This document shows positions 1 through 9,227 of a stretch of DNA of 64,000 nt, piece by piece. Position 1 is the first letter of the stretch. The number at the start of each line of letters is the position of its first letter. The notes beneath the pieces are model-generated. The model did not search any database, was not told the origin of the DNA, and was given only the letters and a program-made list of their open reading frames with translations. Both the position numbers and the translations under genes were made by a program. This DNA comes from DATMAM01 sp035559995. GTDB taxonomy: Bacteria; Desulfobacterota; Binatia; UBA9968. The stretch covers positions 33,439 to 97,438 of the forward strand of contig DATMAM010000055.1 in the NCBI GenBank assembly GCA_035559995.1, written 5' to 3'.

Positions 1-641
1 AACCGAACATGGCCACGATGCTCGCGTACCTCTTGACGGACGCGGCGCTTCGTCCCGCGAGCGTGCGCCCCATGCTTCGCAGGGTGGCGGAAAAAACGTT
101 CAACGCGCTAAGTATCGACAGCGACACCAGCACAAGCGACGCGGTCGTTTTGATGGCGAACGGCCTGGCGGGGCCGGTCGATCCCCGCCAGTTCGAAGAC
201 GCCTTGCTCGGCGTGTGCGAGCATCTGGCGCGCGCAATCGCGCGCGGCGGCGAAGGAGCGACGAAGCTCATTACCGTCGAGGTGAGCGGCGCCAGAAGCC
301 CCAGACAGGCGAAGCGGGTGGCGAAGTCGGTGGTCAACTCGCCGCTCGTTAAGACGGCCGTTTACGGCTGCGACCCGAACTGGGGCCGCGTCATCATGGC
401 GGTCGGGAAGTGCTTTGACGAGGATATCGATCCAGGGCGCGTCACGATCCGTTTCGGCGCCGCCAGAGTGTTCGCAACGGGATCGCCCGTGGACTGCGAT
501 CTGGAAGCGCTGCGCGCCTACCTCGGCCAGGCCGAGGTCGTCATCGCCGTCGATCTCGGGATCGGTAACGCCAGCGCGCGCGTCTGGGGTTGCGATCTAA
601 CCGAAGGCTATATCAGGGAGAACGCCTACTACACCACGTAG
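1..641 (+). CDS. argJ: Arginine biosynthesis bifunctional protein ArgJ, C-terminal part
   Basis: Ornithine acetyltransferase / N-acetylglutamate synthase of the cyclic arginine pathway (cytoplasm). The gene enters from beyond the left edge; the visible frame begins with PNMATML at position 3. In this family the precursor cleaves itself between the Ala and Thr of this motif and the Thr becomes the nucleophile of the beta chain, so the window holds essentially the whole beta chain and none of the alpha chain. SDTSTSD and DPNWGRV are further family signatures. The protein ends normally with a family-like C-terminus (ENAYYTT). Identification is firm; only the 5' part is missing, because of the window boundary. 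Confidence 0.95.
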   Translation, partial: PNMATMLAYLLTDAALRPASVRPMLRRVAEKTFNALSIDSDTSTSDAVVLMANGLAGPVDPRQFEDALLGVCEHLARAIARGGEGATKLITVEVSGARSPRQAKRVAKSVVNSPLVKTAVYGCDPNWGRVIMAVGKCFDEDIDPGRVTIRFGAARVFATGSPVDCDLEALRAYLGQAEVVIAVDLGIGNASARVWGCDLTEGYIRENAYYTT

Positions 642-667
642 GCGGCTGGTGAACCCCAAAAGCCGCC
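641..667 (+). terminator. Possible intrinsic terminator after argJ
   Basis: A 7-bp perfect stem (GGCGGCT / AGCCGCC) with a 13-nt loop starts on the last base of the argJ stop codon and is followed by GAAAAATTT. The T-run is short, so termination is possible but not certain. Confidence 0.4.
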
Positions 668-738
668 GAAAAATTTCGCCCCGCCCCTAACCGTTCCACG
701 AGCCAGGGTTTGCCGGCTGGGAAAGCCCCTTCCGGCGT

Positions 739-1662
739 TCACGCTGCCCACAGATCCCGGAACTGAACGGCGACGACCTCGTCGTAAGCTACCGGCCGCG
801 AGAGAAGCCCAGCGGCCTGGGCGAAGCTGTTCATGTTCATCACGGCATCCTCGGAGATCACCGGATCGTAGTAAGGGAGATCGCGCCGGATCAGCTCTGC
901 GATGAGCTCCGTTTCGGCGGGAGGGAAAAGCCGGCGCGCCGCCTGCGTCGCGCGATCCGGATCCGCGCGCAGCGTTTCCTGCGCTTTTCGCACCGCCCGG
1001 ATCGCCGCGGCCACGGCTTGTGTCTTTTTAGCGATGTTGCTTTCCGTCGTGAGCAACGCGGGAAAGGTGTGGTGACGGGCGGTGGCGGGGCCGTCGCCGC
1101 GCCGGACATCGAGAACCACAGTCCCGATCTTGCGCCGAACGGCGATTTCGGCTCCCATCGCGTTTGCCCAGAAGCCGTCGATTTTGCCCTCTTCCAGCGC
1201 TCTGGCGGCGGTCAGGCCGAAGGAAACGCTCGCTCCGGTCGCGCCCGGCACGGGCTCGATCCTCACGCCGTCGCGCTCCGGATCAATCCCCGCTTCGACC
1301 AGAAGGCGCTTGAGGCTCAGATCGACGCCGGGCGCGGCGCCGATTCGCAGCCCCTTGACCGCCGTCAAGTCGCCGCGAGCGGCGTTGAGGTCGGCGCGCA
1401 GGACCAACAGCCAGTAGGTCCGCTGCGCCAGCGCCATCAGGAGCTTTGCGCCGCGCCAGTCGGGAAAGGCAAAGAGCGCGGAATGCGCCGAACCCGCAAC
1501 GAAGTCTACCCGGCCAGCGCGGAGCTCTTCCAGTGTCTTGGGAACGGGAAAGATTAGCTCGAGTTCGACCTCGAGCCCCTGCTCCCGCATAAACCCAAGC
1601 TCGACGGCCGCAACCGCGGGGAAGTAAGAATTCGAAATCAGGTCAGGAACGGCAATGCGCAT
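739..1662 (-). CDS. ABC-type substrate-binding protein, SsuA/THI5-like
   Basis: 307-residue protein of the NMT1/THI5/SsuA periplasmic-binding fold. It opens directly with the first beta strand (MRIAVPDLISNSYFPAVAA), then GFMREQGLEVEL and the RAGRVDFVAGSAHSA segment that normally lines the ligand site. These proteins bind sulfonates, pyrimidines, nitrate or similar small molecules for ABC import. No signal peptide is visible: either an exported N-terminus lies further upstream in another start, or the protein is cytoplasmic as in some THI5-like enzymes. No permease or ATPase of this family is adjacent, so the ligand cannot be inferred. It is followed on the opposite strand by the argJ end (convergent). 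Confidence 0.75.
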   Translation of the reverse strand: MRIAVPDLISNSYFPAVAAVELGFMREQGLEVELELIFPVPKTLEELRAGRVDFVAGSAHSALFAFPDWRGAKLLMALAQRTYWLLVLRADLNAARGDLTAVKGLRIGAAPGVDLSLKRLLVEAGIDPERDGVRIEPVPGATGASVSFGLTAARALEEGKIDGFWANAMGAEIAVRRKIGTVVLDVRRGDGPATARHHTFPALLTTESNIAKKTQAVAAAIRAVRKAQETLRADPDRATQAARRLFPPAETELIAELIRRDLPYYDPVISEDAVMNMNSFAQAAGLLSRPVAYDEVVAVQFRDLWAA

Positions 1663-1729
1663 AAGACCAAGATGCGAGAACCGGTGAACTGCTGGTAACG
1701 GAACTCGGGCCAGTGCTCCGCGGCTCCTG

Positions 1730-2230
1730 CTACACTCGCTCGTACCGCAGGCGGCGCACTTTGTCCAGGTTGCTCCCTTCGATCCGGATCAGGCGCGTCG
1801 GTCCGGCCCGGCGCGGCGCGTGAAGATCCCCTTCGTTGTAGAGATGCGCCATGCCCGGCTTGAGCGTGTAGCTTCGCAGCCAGCGCACCTTGCCCGGCCT
1901 TTCGTCGCTGGCAGGCTCGACCAACTCCCAATCGCTCATCTCGGTTTCGCCGACGGCCTGACCATAGATCGCCCAATAGGGACCGTGATCGTGGGGCTGG
2001 GTCTCTCGCGCGCCTTTGTAGACGTGGCCGAGAATGCAAAAGCCGAGTTCGGGATCTTCGTAGAGGACCTTGCGCTCCGGCGCATCATCGCCGAGATGCG
2101 CGGCGATAAACTCGTGATCTTGCAGCACCTCGCGCACGAGCGCGCAAACTTTCTCGCGCCCTTCTATGCCGGGCTCGGCTTTTAGAATGCGGCGGCATGC
2201 GCTGGCGAACTGCTCAAGCGTGTAGGCCAT
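1730..2230 (-). CDS. Cupin-fold (RmlC-like) protein, predicted metal-dependent
   Basis: 166-residue protein with a cysteine-dioxygenase/AraC-cupin-like core. The segment QPHDHGPYWAIYG supplies the usual metal-binding histidines and a later EGDLHAP the third His. Such small cupins in soil bacteria are mostly uncharacterised thiol or aromatic dioxygenases; no substrate can be given. The start was chosen at the ATG with an AAGGAGG-type site 5-6 nt upstream rather than at the in-frame ATG at 2287. It probably precedes the binding-protein gene at 739-1662 on the same strand (67-nt gap), so the two may be co-transcribed. Confidence 0.65.
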   Translation of the reverse strand: MAYTLEQFASACRRILKAEPGIEGREKVCALVREVLQDHEFIAAHLGDDAPERKVLYEDPELGFCILGHVYKGARETQPHDHGPYWAIYGQAVGETEMSDWELVEPASDERPGKVRWLRSYTLKPGMAHLYNEGDLHAPRRAGPTRLIRIEGSNLDKVRRLRYERV

Positions 2231-2341
2231 GAGTTCCTCCTTGCCGGCGGCCAACGGGCCGGGGCGTCTGCGCAACGTTAAACGCAAACGATCTCGGGAG
2301 TCAATCCAATTTCGAACGGTTCAGGCGGGTAGGCGGGTCGT

Positions 2342-3505
2342 TTAGCCCTTTGTGCCCCTGACGGTGATTGCGCTACGGATATTTTCTGCCTCGGAAACGC
2401 TGCGGGCGGCCTGTTCCGCGGCGGCCTTCTGTCGTTCGGTCGCCACCTGCCCTTTGAGAAAAACCGTGTTGCCGATCAAGGAGACAGTTACGCCCTCGAT
2501 CGCGCGATTTTGAATCGCCTGCTCGACCTCGTGTTCGATCCTCCTGCGCCGTATCTCCGCTGGGGAAGGTATTTCAACGCCCGCAGGAATCGCGATTTTC
2601 TGCATCGCCAGCTCGGCTTCGTGCTGCGCTCTTCTGCGCCGAAGCTCCGCCGGCGAAGGAATCGTCACCCCGGGCGGGATCGCCCATTTCTCCGCCCTGC
2701 GCTCCGATTCTGGCGCCGCCTTTTTACGCTGCCCCTCCGCCGCAGGCGCCCGCGCGCCGCCCGGCGTTTTCAGGCTGATCTCGGTCCCGTTCTTGCCGGC
2801 CCTGCGATTGGCCGTGCTCAGGCTTCGCTCGCCGGCGCCGCCTCCCCCTATCTTTGCCGCTGGCGGCTCCTGATCGTCGGGCGCGGGCGGCTCGACGCGG
2901 GGCAAGCTTTCGTCGGGAGACGCAAGCGCCGATTTCGGCAGCGCTTCGGTTGAGAAAGACTTGTCCATAAATGGATTGGCCCCTGGGGGCGAAAGCGCAG
3001 GCGGAGACGAGCTCTCGCTTTCGGCTTGGACGCTCGGGTTCGAGGGCCTGCCGTCGTAGATCTCGCGCATCATAACGAGGCCCACAGCCAGGCCGGCAAT
3101 GAATCCTCCGGCCGTAAGGATGCTCCCCACCCGCTTGCGCTTGCGTGCGCTTTCCCACTCCTCCTCGAACTGAAAGCTCTCCTCCGCGGGCTTGCGATCT
3201 TCGCCAGACGCAAACCACTCCGCGCCCGCCCAGCCGCAATCTGGATCGCTTCCCTCGAAACCCCGCTTTAACCCTTCGTTCTTCAATGTCTTGGGGTAAA
3301 ACTCGAGGTCGGCTTGTGGCTCGTTGAATAGATCGACCTTCGCGCCGCAATTGGCGCACGCGCGCTCAGCGGGCTCGACAACCCTGCCGCACAAATCGCA
3401 GGTGCGAACCGATTCGCGTTCGCGAACTTCCAACTCGATGTCGTGCTCGGGACAGAGCCGATCAGGCTCGCCGTAGGTTCGGCGGCATTTTGGACAGTAC
3501 TTCAA
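2342..3505 (-). CDS. Zinc-ribbon, single-pass membrane protein with C-terminal BON domain
   Basis: Modular protein of about 387 residues. The N-terminus has two zinc-ribbon-like Cys clusters (YCPKC...LCPEH, then CDLCG...CANCG), followed by an acidic linker, one membrane segment (AGGFIAGLAVGLVMM), a long low-complexity region rich in Pro/Ser/Ala, two adjacent 30-residue repeats (each with GVxIPSPAExRRRR) and a BON domain (VSLIGNTVFLKGQV). BON domains bind membranes or polymers in periplasmic proteins. I prefer the TTG at 3505, which places KYCPKC at the N-terminus behind an AAGGAG site; the ATG at 3625 would add 40 unrelated-looking residues. Function unknown, probably envelope or stress related. 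Confidence 0.65.
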   Translation of the reverse strand: MKYCPKCRRTYGEPDRLCPEHDIELEVRERESVRTCDLCGRVVEPAERACANCGAKVDLFNEPQADLEFYPKTLKNEGLKRGFEGSDPDCGWAGAEWFASGEDRKPAEESFQFEEEWESARKRKRVGSILTAGGFIAGLAVGLVMMREIYDGRPSNPSVQAESESSSPPALSPPGANPFMDKSFSTEALPKSALASPDESLPRVEPPAPDDQEPPAAKIGGGGAGERSLSTANRRAGKNGTEISLKTPGGARAPAAEGQRKKAAPESERRAEKWAIPPGVTIPSPAELRRRRAQHEAELAMQKIAIPAGVEIPSPAEIRRRRIEHEVEQAIQNRAIEGVTVSLIGNTVFLKGQVATERQKAAAEQAARSVSEAENIRSAITVRGTKG

Positions 3506-3863
3506 GGGTTCCTCGCACTCCTTTTTTTCCGGCGCTGCGAAACTTTTTCGCTCGCCACCTTGGCCTAGCGGCAACCGTACACAGAACGGCCTGAGCAGCC
3601 GCCCTCTTGAGAGAGAACGCAGCAAAGCTCATGCCACCAGCCGCACGCGCTAACGATTGAGATTCCTGCGATTTTTCCCGCCAAAAAAATCAACTTCTTT
3701 TGCAATCGTAGGATTTTCCCTACTCCGCGGCGATAAATCGGCCGGCTTTGGCCGGTGGGAGCTTCTTTTAGCTGGATCGTCCAGGCGAGCTCCGCCGGTA
3801 GCGTCGCGTTGACAGCGCGATTCTCATTATAATACTGTCTCCCTACGGCAGTTTTAAAAACGC
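3506..3863. other. Divergent intergenic region between the zinc-ribbon and MFS genes
   Basis: 358 bases without a convincing gene. Part of it (to 3625) could be an N-terminal extension of the minus-strand gene. It contains the plus-strand promoter candidate listed separately and AT-rich tracts near 3660-3700. Confidence 0.5.
3809..3836 (+). promoter_or_regulatory. Candidate sigma-70 promoter for the efflux operon
   Basis: TTGACA at 3809-3814 is followed after 16 nt by AATACT (3831-3836). A perfect TATAAT at 3828-3833 is also present but only 13 nt away. It sits 28 nt before the ATG of the MFS gene. Only the -35 box matches fully at acceptable spacing. Confidence 0.4.
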
Positions 3864-5483
3864 ATGCTCGCCCTCAAGAAAATTTCCATCTCCGCACAAA
3901 GCCCGTCGTACAAATGGTGGCTGGGAATGGCGCTTGCGATCGGCTCCGCATCGGTCGGCTTTGCGGAGCGCATGATCGAGATCGCCATTCCCCAGATCAT
4001 GCTGGCCATGAACGTGAGCCTGGATCGGGTCCAGTGGATCCGCACGGCGCCAGCGATTGTGCGAACCATCCTCGGCCCGCTGGTCGGGTGGCTGGCGGGG
4101 ATTTTCGGCGCGCGGCAGCTCTACATCGTCAGTTTCATCCTCTACATCGTTTGCTCCGGCTTTGCCGGCGCGGCCTGGGGTCTCGGCGTCCTTATTTTCT
4201 TTCTTGCGCTCAAGAACGCCGGCGGCGGGCTGCGGCAGCCTCTGTCGATGTCGATGATGTACCGCGCCTTTCCGCCCCAACAGCGCGGGCTGGCGATGGG
4301 CCTCTACCAGGCGAGCCACATGGTCGGCCCGCTGGTTGCGCCGCTCGTCGGCGGCTGGCTGGTGGAGACTTTCGGCTGGCGCTCGGTCTTTTACGTCAAT
4401 ATTCCGATCAACTTCATCTCTCTCATTCTGATCATGCTGGTCTTACCCAAGGACCTGGAAAACGAAAAGCGCGCCTGGCCCGTTTCGATCGATTTGCTCG
4501 GTCTCGCCACGATGAGCCTCGGGCTCGGCGCGCTTCTCTGGGCGATCAATAACGGCATGATTTGGGGATGGGACTCCTCCTATATTGTGGGCCTGTTCGT
4601 CGCGGCGGCGATCTCTTTTATCGTTTTTGTCGCCAGCGAGTTCCGCGCGCGCTACCCGATCTTGGATGTGCGCGTGTTCGCCAACGCCTCCTTTAGCCTT
4701 TCTTTTTTGGCCCGGCTCTTGAACACCGCGATCTTTCAGAGCACGAATTTTATTTTCGGCATCTTTCTACAGCGAGAGCTGCGCTTTTCGCCGTTGCAGG
4801 CGGGACAGCGCCTGGTGCCGATGGCCTTTACATCGGCGATCGGCGCCATTGGCTGGGGAATGCTTTCCGACAGGATCAGCATTCCTGTGGTCGTTGCCGT
4901 TTCGCTGTTGGCTTCTTCGGTAACGATGTATCTCTATTCGGAATTGGACGTGGGGGTGTCGCTCGCGTACATTATCCTCGTCACGGTTTTCCAGAGCCTG
5001 TTTCGCTCCGGAGCGCAAGCCACGATGACCACCATGGCCCTGGGAACGCTCCCCGCCGAGAAGGCTACTTTGGGCGCCGGCATGGACAGTCTCGCGCGCA
5101 ATTTGGGGAACACGACCGGCATCCCGCTGATCGCGACCTATGTGACCCACCGCGAGCTCGTGCACCTCACGAAGCTGATGCGCGTGCAGACCGCCGAGCA
5201 TGAAGGTCAAAGGGAGGCCCTCGCCGCCATGCAGAGCGCCTTTCAGCAGGCGGGCCAGCCCCTGGACGAGGCGACCGCGAGATCGCGGGCCGTGCTCAGA
5301 AATCGGCTGATCGAAAGGGCCGCAATCGAAGCGTATCACGATAGCTTCCGCCTCGCGGCGGTTGCCGGCCTTTTCATCATCCCCATGGTGCTTTTTATTC
5401 GCAGCATCTACCAGTTTGAGCCGGTCTCCGGCAGAAGGCCCGTTCGCGCGCGCAAGCGTGAGCCCGCGCGCGCGGCCGATTGA
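3864..5483 (+). CDS. DHA2-family MFS multidrug efflux transporter (EmrB-like)
   Basis: 539-residue, about 14-TM major facilitator of the DHA2 (EmrB/QacA) family. The usual motifs appear: a RTAPAIVRTILGPL segment, motif C-like GPLVAPLVGGW, and the NIP motif after TM6 (FYVNIPIN). It exports drugs or other hydrophobic compounds by proton antiport across the inner membrane. The next gene encodes the matching membrane-fusion subunit and starts 1 nt after this stop, so they form a translationally coupled EmrAB-type pair. No outer-membrane TolC gene is nearby. Substrate unknown. Confidence 0.9.
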   Translation: MLALKKISISAQSPSYKWWLGMALAIGSASVGFAERMIEIAIPQIMLAMNVSLDRVQWIRTAPAIVRTILGPLVGWLAGIFGARQLYIVSFILYIVCSGFAGAAWGLGVLIFFLALKNAGGGLRQPLSMSMMYRAFPPQQRGLAMGLYQASHMVGPLVAPLVGGWLVETFGWRSVFYVNIPINFISLILIMLVLPKDLENEKRAWPVSIDLLGLATMSLGLGALLWAINNGMIWGWDSSYIVGLFVAAAISFIVFVASEFRARYPILDVRVFANASFSLSFLARLLNTAIFQSTNFIFGIFLQRELRFSPLQAGQRLVPMAFTSAIGAIGWGMLSDRISIPVVVAVSLLASSVTMYLYSELDVGVSLAYIILVTVFQSLFRSGAQATMTTMALGTLPAEKATLGAGMDSLARNLGNTTGIPLIATYVTHRELVHLTKLMRVQTAEHEGQREALAAMQSAFQQAGQPLDEATARSRAVLRNRLIERAAIEAYHDSFRLAAVAGLFIIPMVLFIRSIYQFEPVSGRRPVRARKREPARAAD

Positions 5484-5484
5484 G

Positions 5485-6882
5485 ATGGAAGACCATCAGG
5501 ACGATATTGAAACGACCGCGTTTCAGCAAAAGCGCGGCACCTGGTTAACGAGCCGGCGCAACATCGTCGGCCTTTTGGCCTTCGGCGTGGGCTTGGGACT
5601 CGTTGGCGGCTACGCGATCAACTGGTGGATCACCGCGCTCAACACCGTATCGACCGACGATGCCCGCGTCACCGCCTCATACGCCACGATCAGCTCCGAG
5701 GTATCCGGCAAGATCGTCAAATTCCCCGCCGACGAGGGCGACGTGGTGAGAAAAGGCGATCTCCTGCTGGCCATCGAGCCGGAAGAATACCGAAACGCCC
5801 TCGATGAAGCGGTCGCGGAGTTGAATCGCGCGACGGCACAATACGAAGAGGGGCTGCTCCAGTTCAAAGCGATGGAGGCGGCGGTTCGGAGCGAGATCAG
5901 CCGGGCCGAAGCCTTGGTGGAAGCCGCGCGCGGCGTGCTCGAAGAGAAGGTGCGCATGCACGAGCTGGCAAAACACGTCGGACGCTCTCAAGTTGAACAA
6001 GCGGCGGCCGCTCTCAAAGTCGCCGAGGCCAACCTCGCGCGCGCCGAAGTCGATTTCAAAAAGACCGCGCTCGAGCTGGAGCGCGCGCGGGCCCTTTCGG
6101 CGAAGCACTTGATTGCAGCAAAGGAGCTCGACGACGCGCAAATGGCGCACGAGCGCGCGCAAGCGACCGTCGAGATGCGGCTGAGCGAGGTCGAGCAGCT
6201 CAAAGCCGAGCTGCGGCTCGCGCAGGTGTCCAAGCTCAACAATTTTCGCGACGACGCCAATTTAGCCGAAGTCCGCGCGAGAACGGCGAAGTCCGATATG
6301 CGCAAGGCCGAAGCGGATCTCGGTTTGAGCCGGGCGCGCCTTGCCGATCTGGAAGCCTTCAAAGCCCGCCTCGAGTCGCAGGCCTCGACGATCAATCAGC
6401 TCAAGCTCAAAGTCGCGACCCGACGCCGCCAGCTCGAGAGCACCGAGGTCACAAGCCCCGTAAACGGGGTCGTCGCGCGGCGGACCGCCAACATTGGCGA
6501 CATCGTGCAGCGCGGGCAGCCGCTTCTCAAGATCATCATCGAAGATACGGTGGAAGTGCGCGCCAACGTGCGCGAGACGTACTTGAGGCACATTCGCGCG
6601 GGAAACCCGGTCGACATCTACGTCGATGCCTATCCCGATCGCGTTTTCACCGGCAAGGTCAAGCTGATCGGCGATGCCACGGATTCCGAGTTTGCGCTCT
6701 TTAAGCCCGGCGGTCCTTACACGAGGATCGAGCAGGTGATTCCGGTCGAGATCTCGCTCGACGGCAACTCCAACAATCGCGACCTCAAACCGGGGATGAA
6801 TGCCTGGGTTTACATCCGGCGAAACTCCGCCCTGGAGGCCGATACGGCCCGGCAGGAAGCGCGCAGCCCGGCTCGGCCTTAG
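5485..6882 (+). CDS. HlyD/EmrA-family membrane-fusion protein
   Basis: 465-residue periplasmic adaptor. It has a cytoplasmic tail, one TM segment (IVGLLAFGVGLGLVGGY), a lipoyl/biotinyl half-motif (VSGKIVKFPADEGDVVRKGD), a very long alpha-helical hairpin rich in Ala/Glu/Arg (coiled coil, about residues 95-325), the second lipoyl half (VTSPVNGVVARRTANIGDIV) and a beta-barrel domain. It links the EmrB-like transporter to an outer-membrane channel. The ATG right after the upstream stop was chosen; the frame is open upstream within the transporter gene, but that part is antisense-like filler. Confidence 0.88.
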   Translation: MEDHQDDIETTAFQQKRGTWLTSRRNIVGLLAFGVGLGLVGGYAINWWITALNTVSTDDARVTASYATISSEVSGKIVKFPADEGDVVRKGDLLLAIEPEEYRNALDEAVAELNRATAQYEEGLLQFKAMEAAVRSEISRAEALVEAARGVLEEKVRMHELAKHVGRSQVEQAAAALKVAEANLARAEVDFKKTALELERARALSAKHLIAAKELDDAQMAHERAQATVEMRLSEVEQLKAELRLAQVSKLNNFRDDANLAEVRARTAKSDMRKAEADLGLSRARLADLEAFKARLESQASTINQLKLKVATRRRQLESTEVTSPVNGVVARRTANIGDIVQRGQPLLKIIIEDTVEVRANVRETYLRHIRAGNPVDIYVDAYPDRVFTGKVKLIGDATDSEFALFKPGGPYTRIEQVIPVEISLDGNSNNRDLKPGMNAWVYIRRNSALEADTARQEARSPARP

Positions 6883-6927
6883 CTTTGCTGCAGCAAAAAT
6901 TCTCGCCGCTTAAATGGAGGGTCATCC

Positions 6928-8037
<1,110 letters not shown>

Positions 8038-8039
8038 CC

Positions 8040-9158
8040 GTGGACAAGCCAGGCGCGAAAAGATCCTCCGTGACGCTGCTCGTCTTTTTGTTCCTGTGGT
8101 TGTCTCCGGCCGGCGCCGCCACCGGCCTTTCGGCGGAGTCAGGAAAAAAAGCCGCGGCGGCGCAAGGCTTCATCTTTGAAGAAAGCCGCGATGCGATCGT
8201 TGCCGAGGCCAGGCGAGAAGGCGCGCTTAGAATCCTCTATTCGTTCGAGCCCGAGACGATGAAGGCGTTCAAGGAAGGATTCGCCAAAAAATATCCTTTC
8301 ATCGCTCTCGAGATGGAAGAGGTCGCCGGCCCCGACTCGGCGCAACGGTTTCTCATGGAAATGCGCGCCGGGCGCGCGGCTCACTGGGACGTTGTGCACC
8401 TGAGCTCCGAGTTTTACAACGACTATTCAGCTTATCTCGAAAAAATCGATCTTCTCGGCATGGCGCGGGCGGGCGTGCTGCAAATCCAGCCGCCGATGAT
8501 CCACCCCCGGCATCGCAACGCCCTGGCAGCCGCCACGATCTTGGGCGGTATCGCCTACAACAAAAACCTGCTGCCGCCGCATCAGGTGCCGAAGGCCTGG
8601 GAGGATCTATTGAAGCCCGAATACAAGGGTAAGAAGTTCCTCTCCGAGCTGAGATCGAACACGCTGGCTGGGCTCATCCCGGCCCGGGGAAGGGAGTGGG
8701 TGTTGGACTACGCGCGAAAAATTGCCGCGCAGGATCCGATCTGGGTGCGCGGCGCGACGCGCTTTCTCGCCGCCGTGAACGCCGGCGAGTACGCGCTGCA
8801 CTCCGCCGCTTACTATCACACGGTGATCCGGCTAAAGCAGAAGGGCGCCGAAAATTTAGAGGTGGTTCTGCCCGAGCCGGTTCCGGTTCGCCTCAACCAG
8901 CCCTACGGCATCGTCAAAGGCGCGAAGAATCGCAACGCCGCGATGCTTTTTCTCGAATACATCTGCGGCGCGGAGGGGCAGCGCATCATCGACGATATCG
9001 AGCCGCAAAAATCGTCGATCTATTTTCCTGGAGCCAAGATCGCGCAGTTGCTGCGCGGTAAAAAGCTCTCCGTTGCCGACTGGGAACATTTCGACAAGAT
9101 GGGCTCTTATACCGAAGAGATCTTCCGCGCCTTCGGCATGCCGCAGGCTAAAAGATAA
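8040..9158 (+). CDS. Extracellular solute-binding protein (Fe3+/spermidine-type), orphan
   Basis: 372-residue exported binding protein, starting at a GTG 2 nt after the frmA stop; residues 10-27 are a signal sequence (SVTLLVFLFLWLSPAGAA). The long open frame extends upstream through frmA, but that part is a shadow. The fold is the class II iron/thiamine type (SRDAIVAEARREGALRIL, FLEYICGAEGQRIID). It is a clear paralogue of the protein at 44797-45930: both share a KKAAxAxGxxFExSxDxIVAxA opening, KYPFI, PDxAQRF and LLRGKKL. No permease or ATPase accompanies it here, so it may feed a transporter encoded elsewhere. Confidence 0.78.
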   Translation: MDKPGAKRSSVTLLVFLFLWLSPAGAATGLSAESGKKAAAAQGFIFEESRDAIVAEARREGALRILYSFEPETMKAFKEGFAKKYPFIALEMEEVAGPDSAQRFLMEMRAGRAAHWDVVHLSSEFYNDYSAYLEKIDLLGMARAGVLQIQPPMIHPRHRNALAAATILGGIAYNKNLLPPHQVPKAWEDLLKPEYKGKKFLSELRSNTLAGLIPARGREWVLDYARKIAAQDPIWVRGATRFLAAVNAGEYALHSAAYYHTVIRLKQKGAENLEVVLPEPVPVRLNQPYGIVKGAKNRNAAMLFLEYICGAEGQRIIDDIEPQKSSIYFPGAKIAQLLRGKKLSVADWEHFDKMGSYTEEIFRAFGMPQAKR

Positions 9159-9227
9159 GAGTTTCGCCGCTCGCGTCTTAGGTTTCGCGCTTTCATGCGC
9201 GCGCGATTGCCCTCCGGTTTTGGCTCT

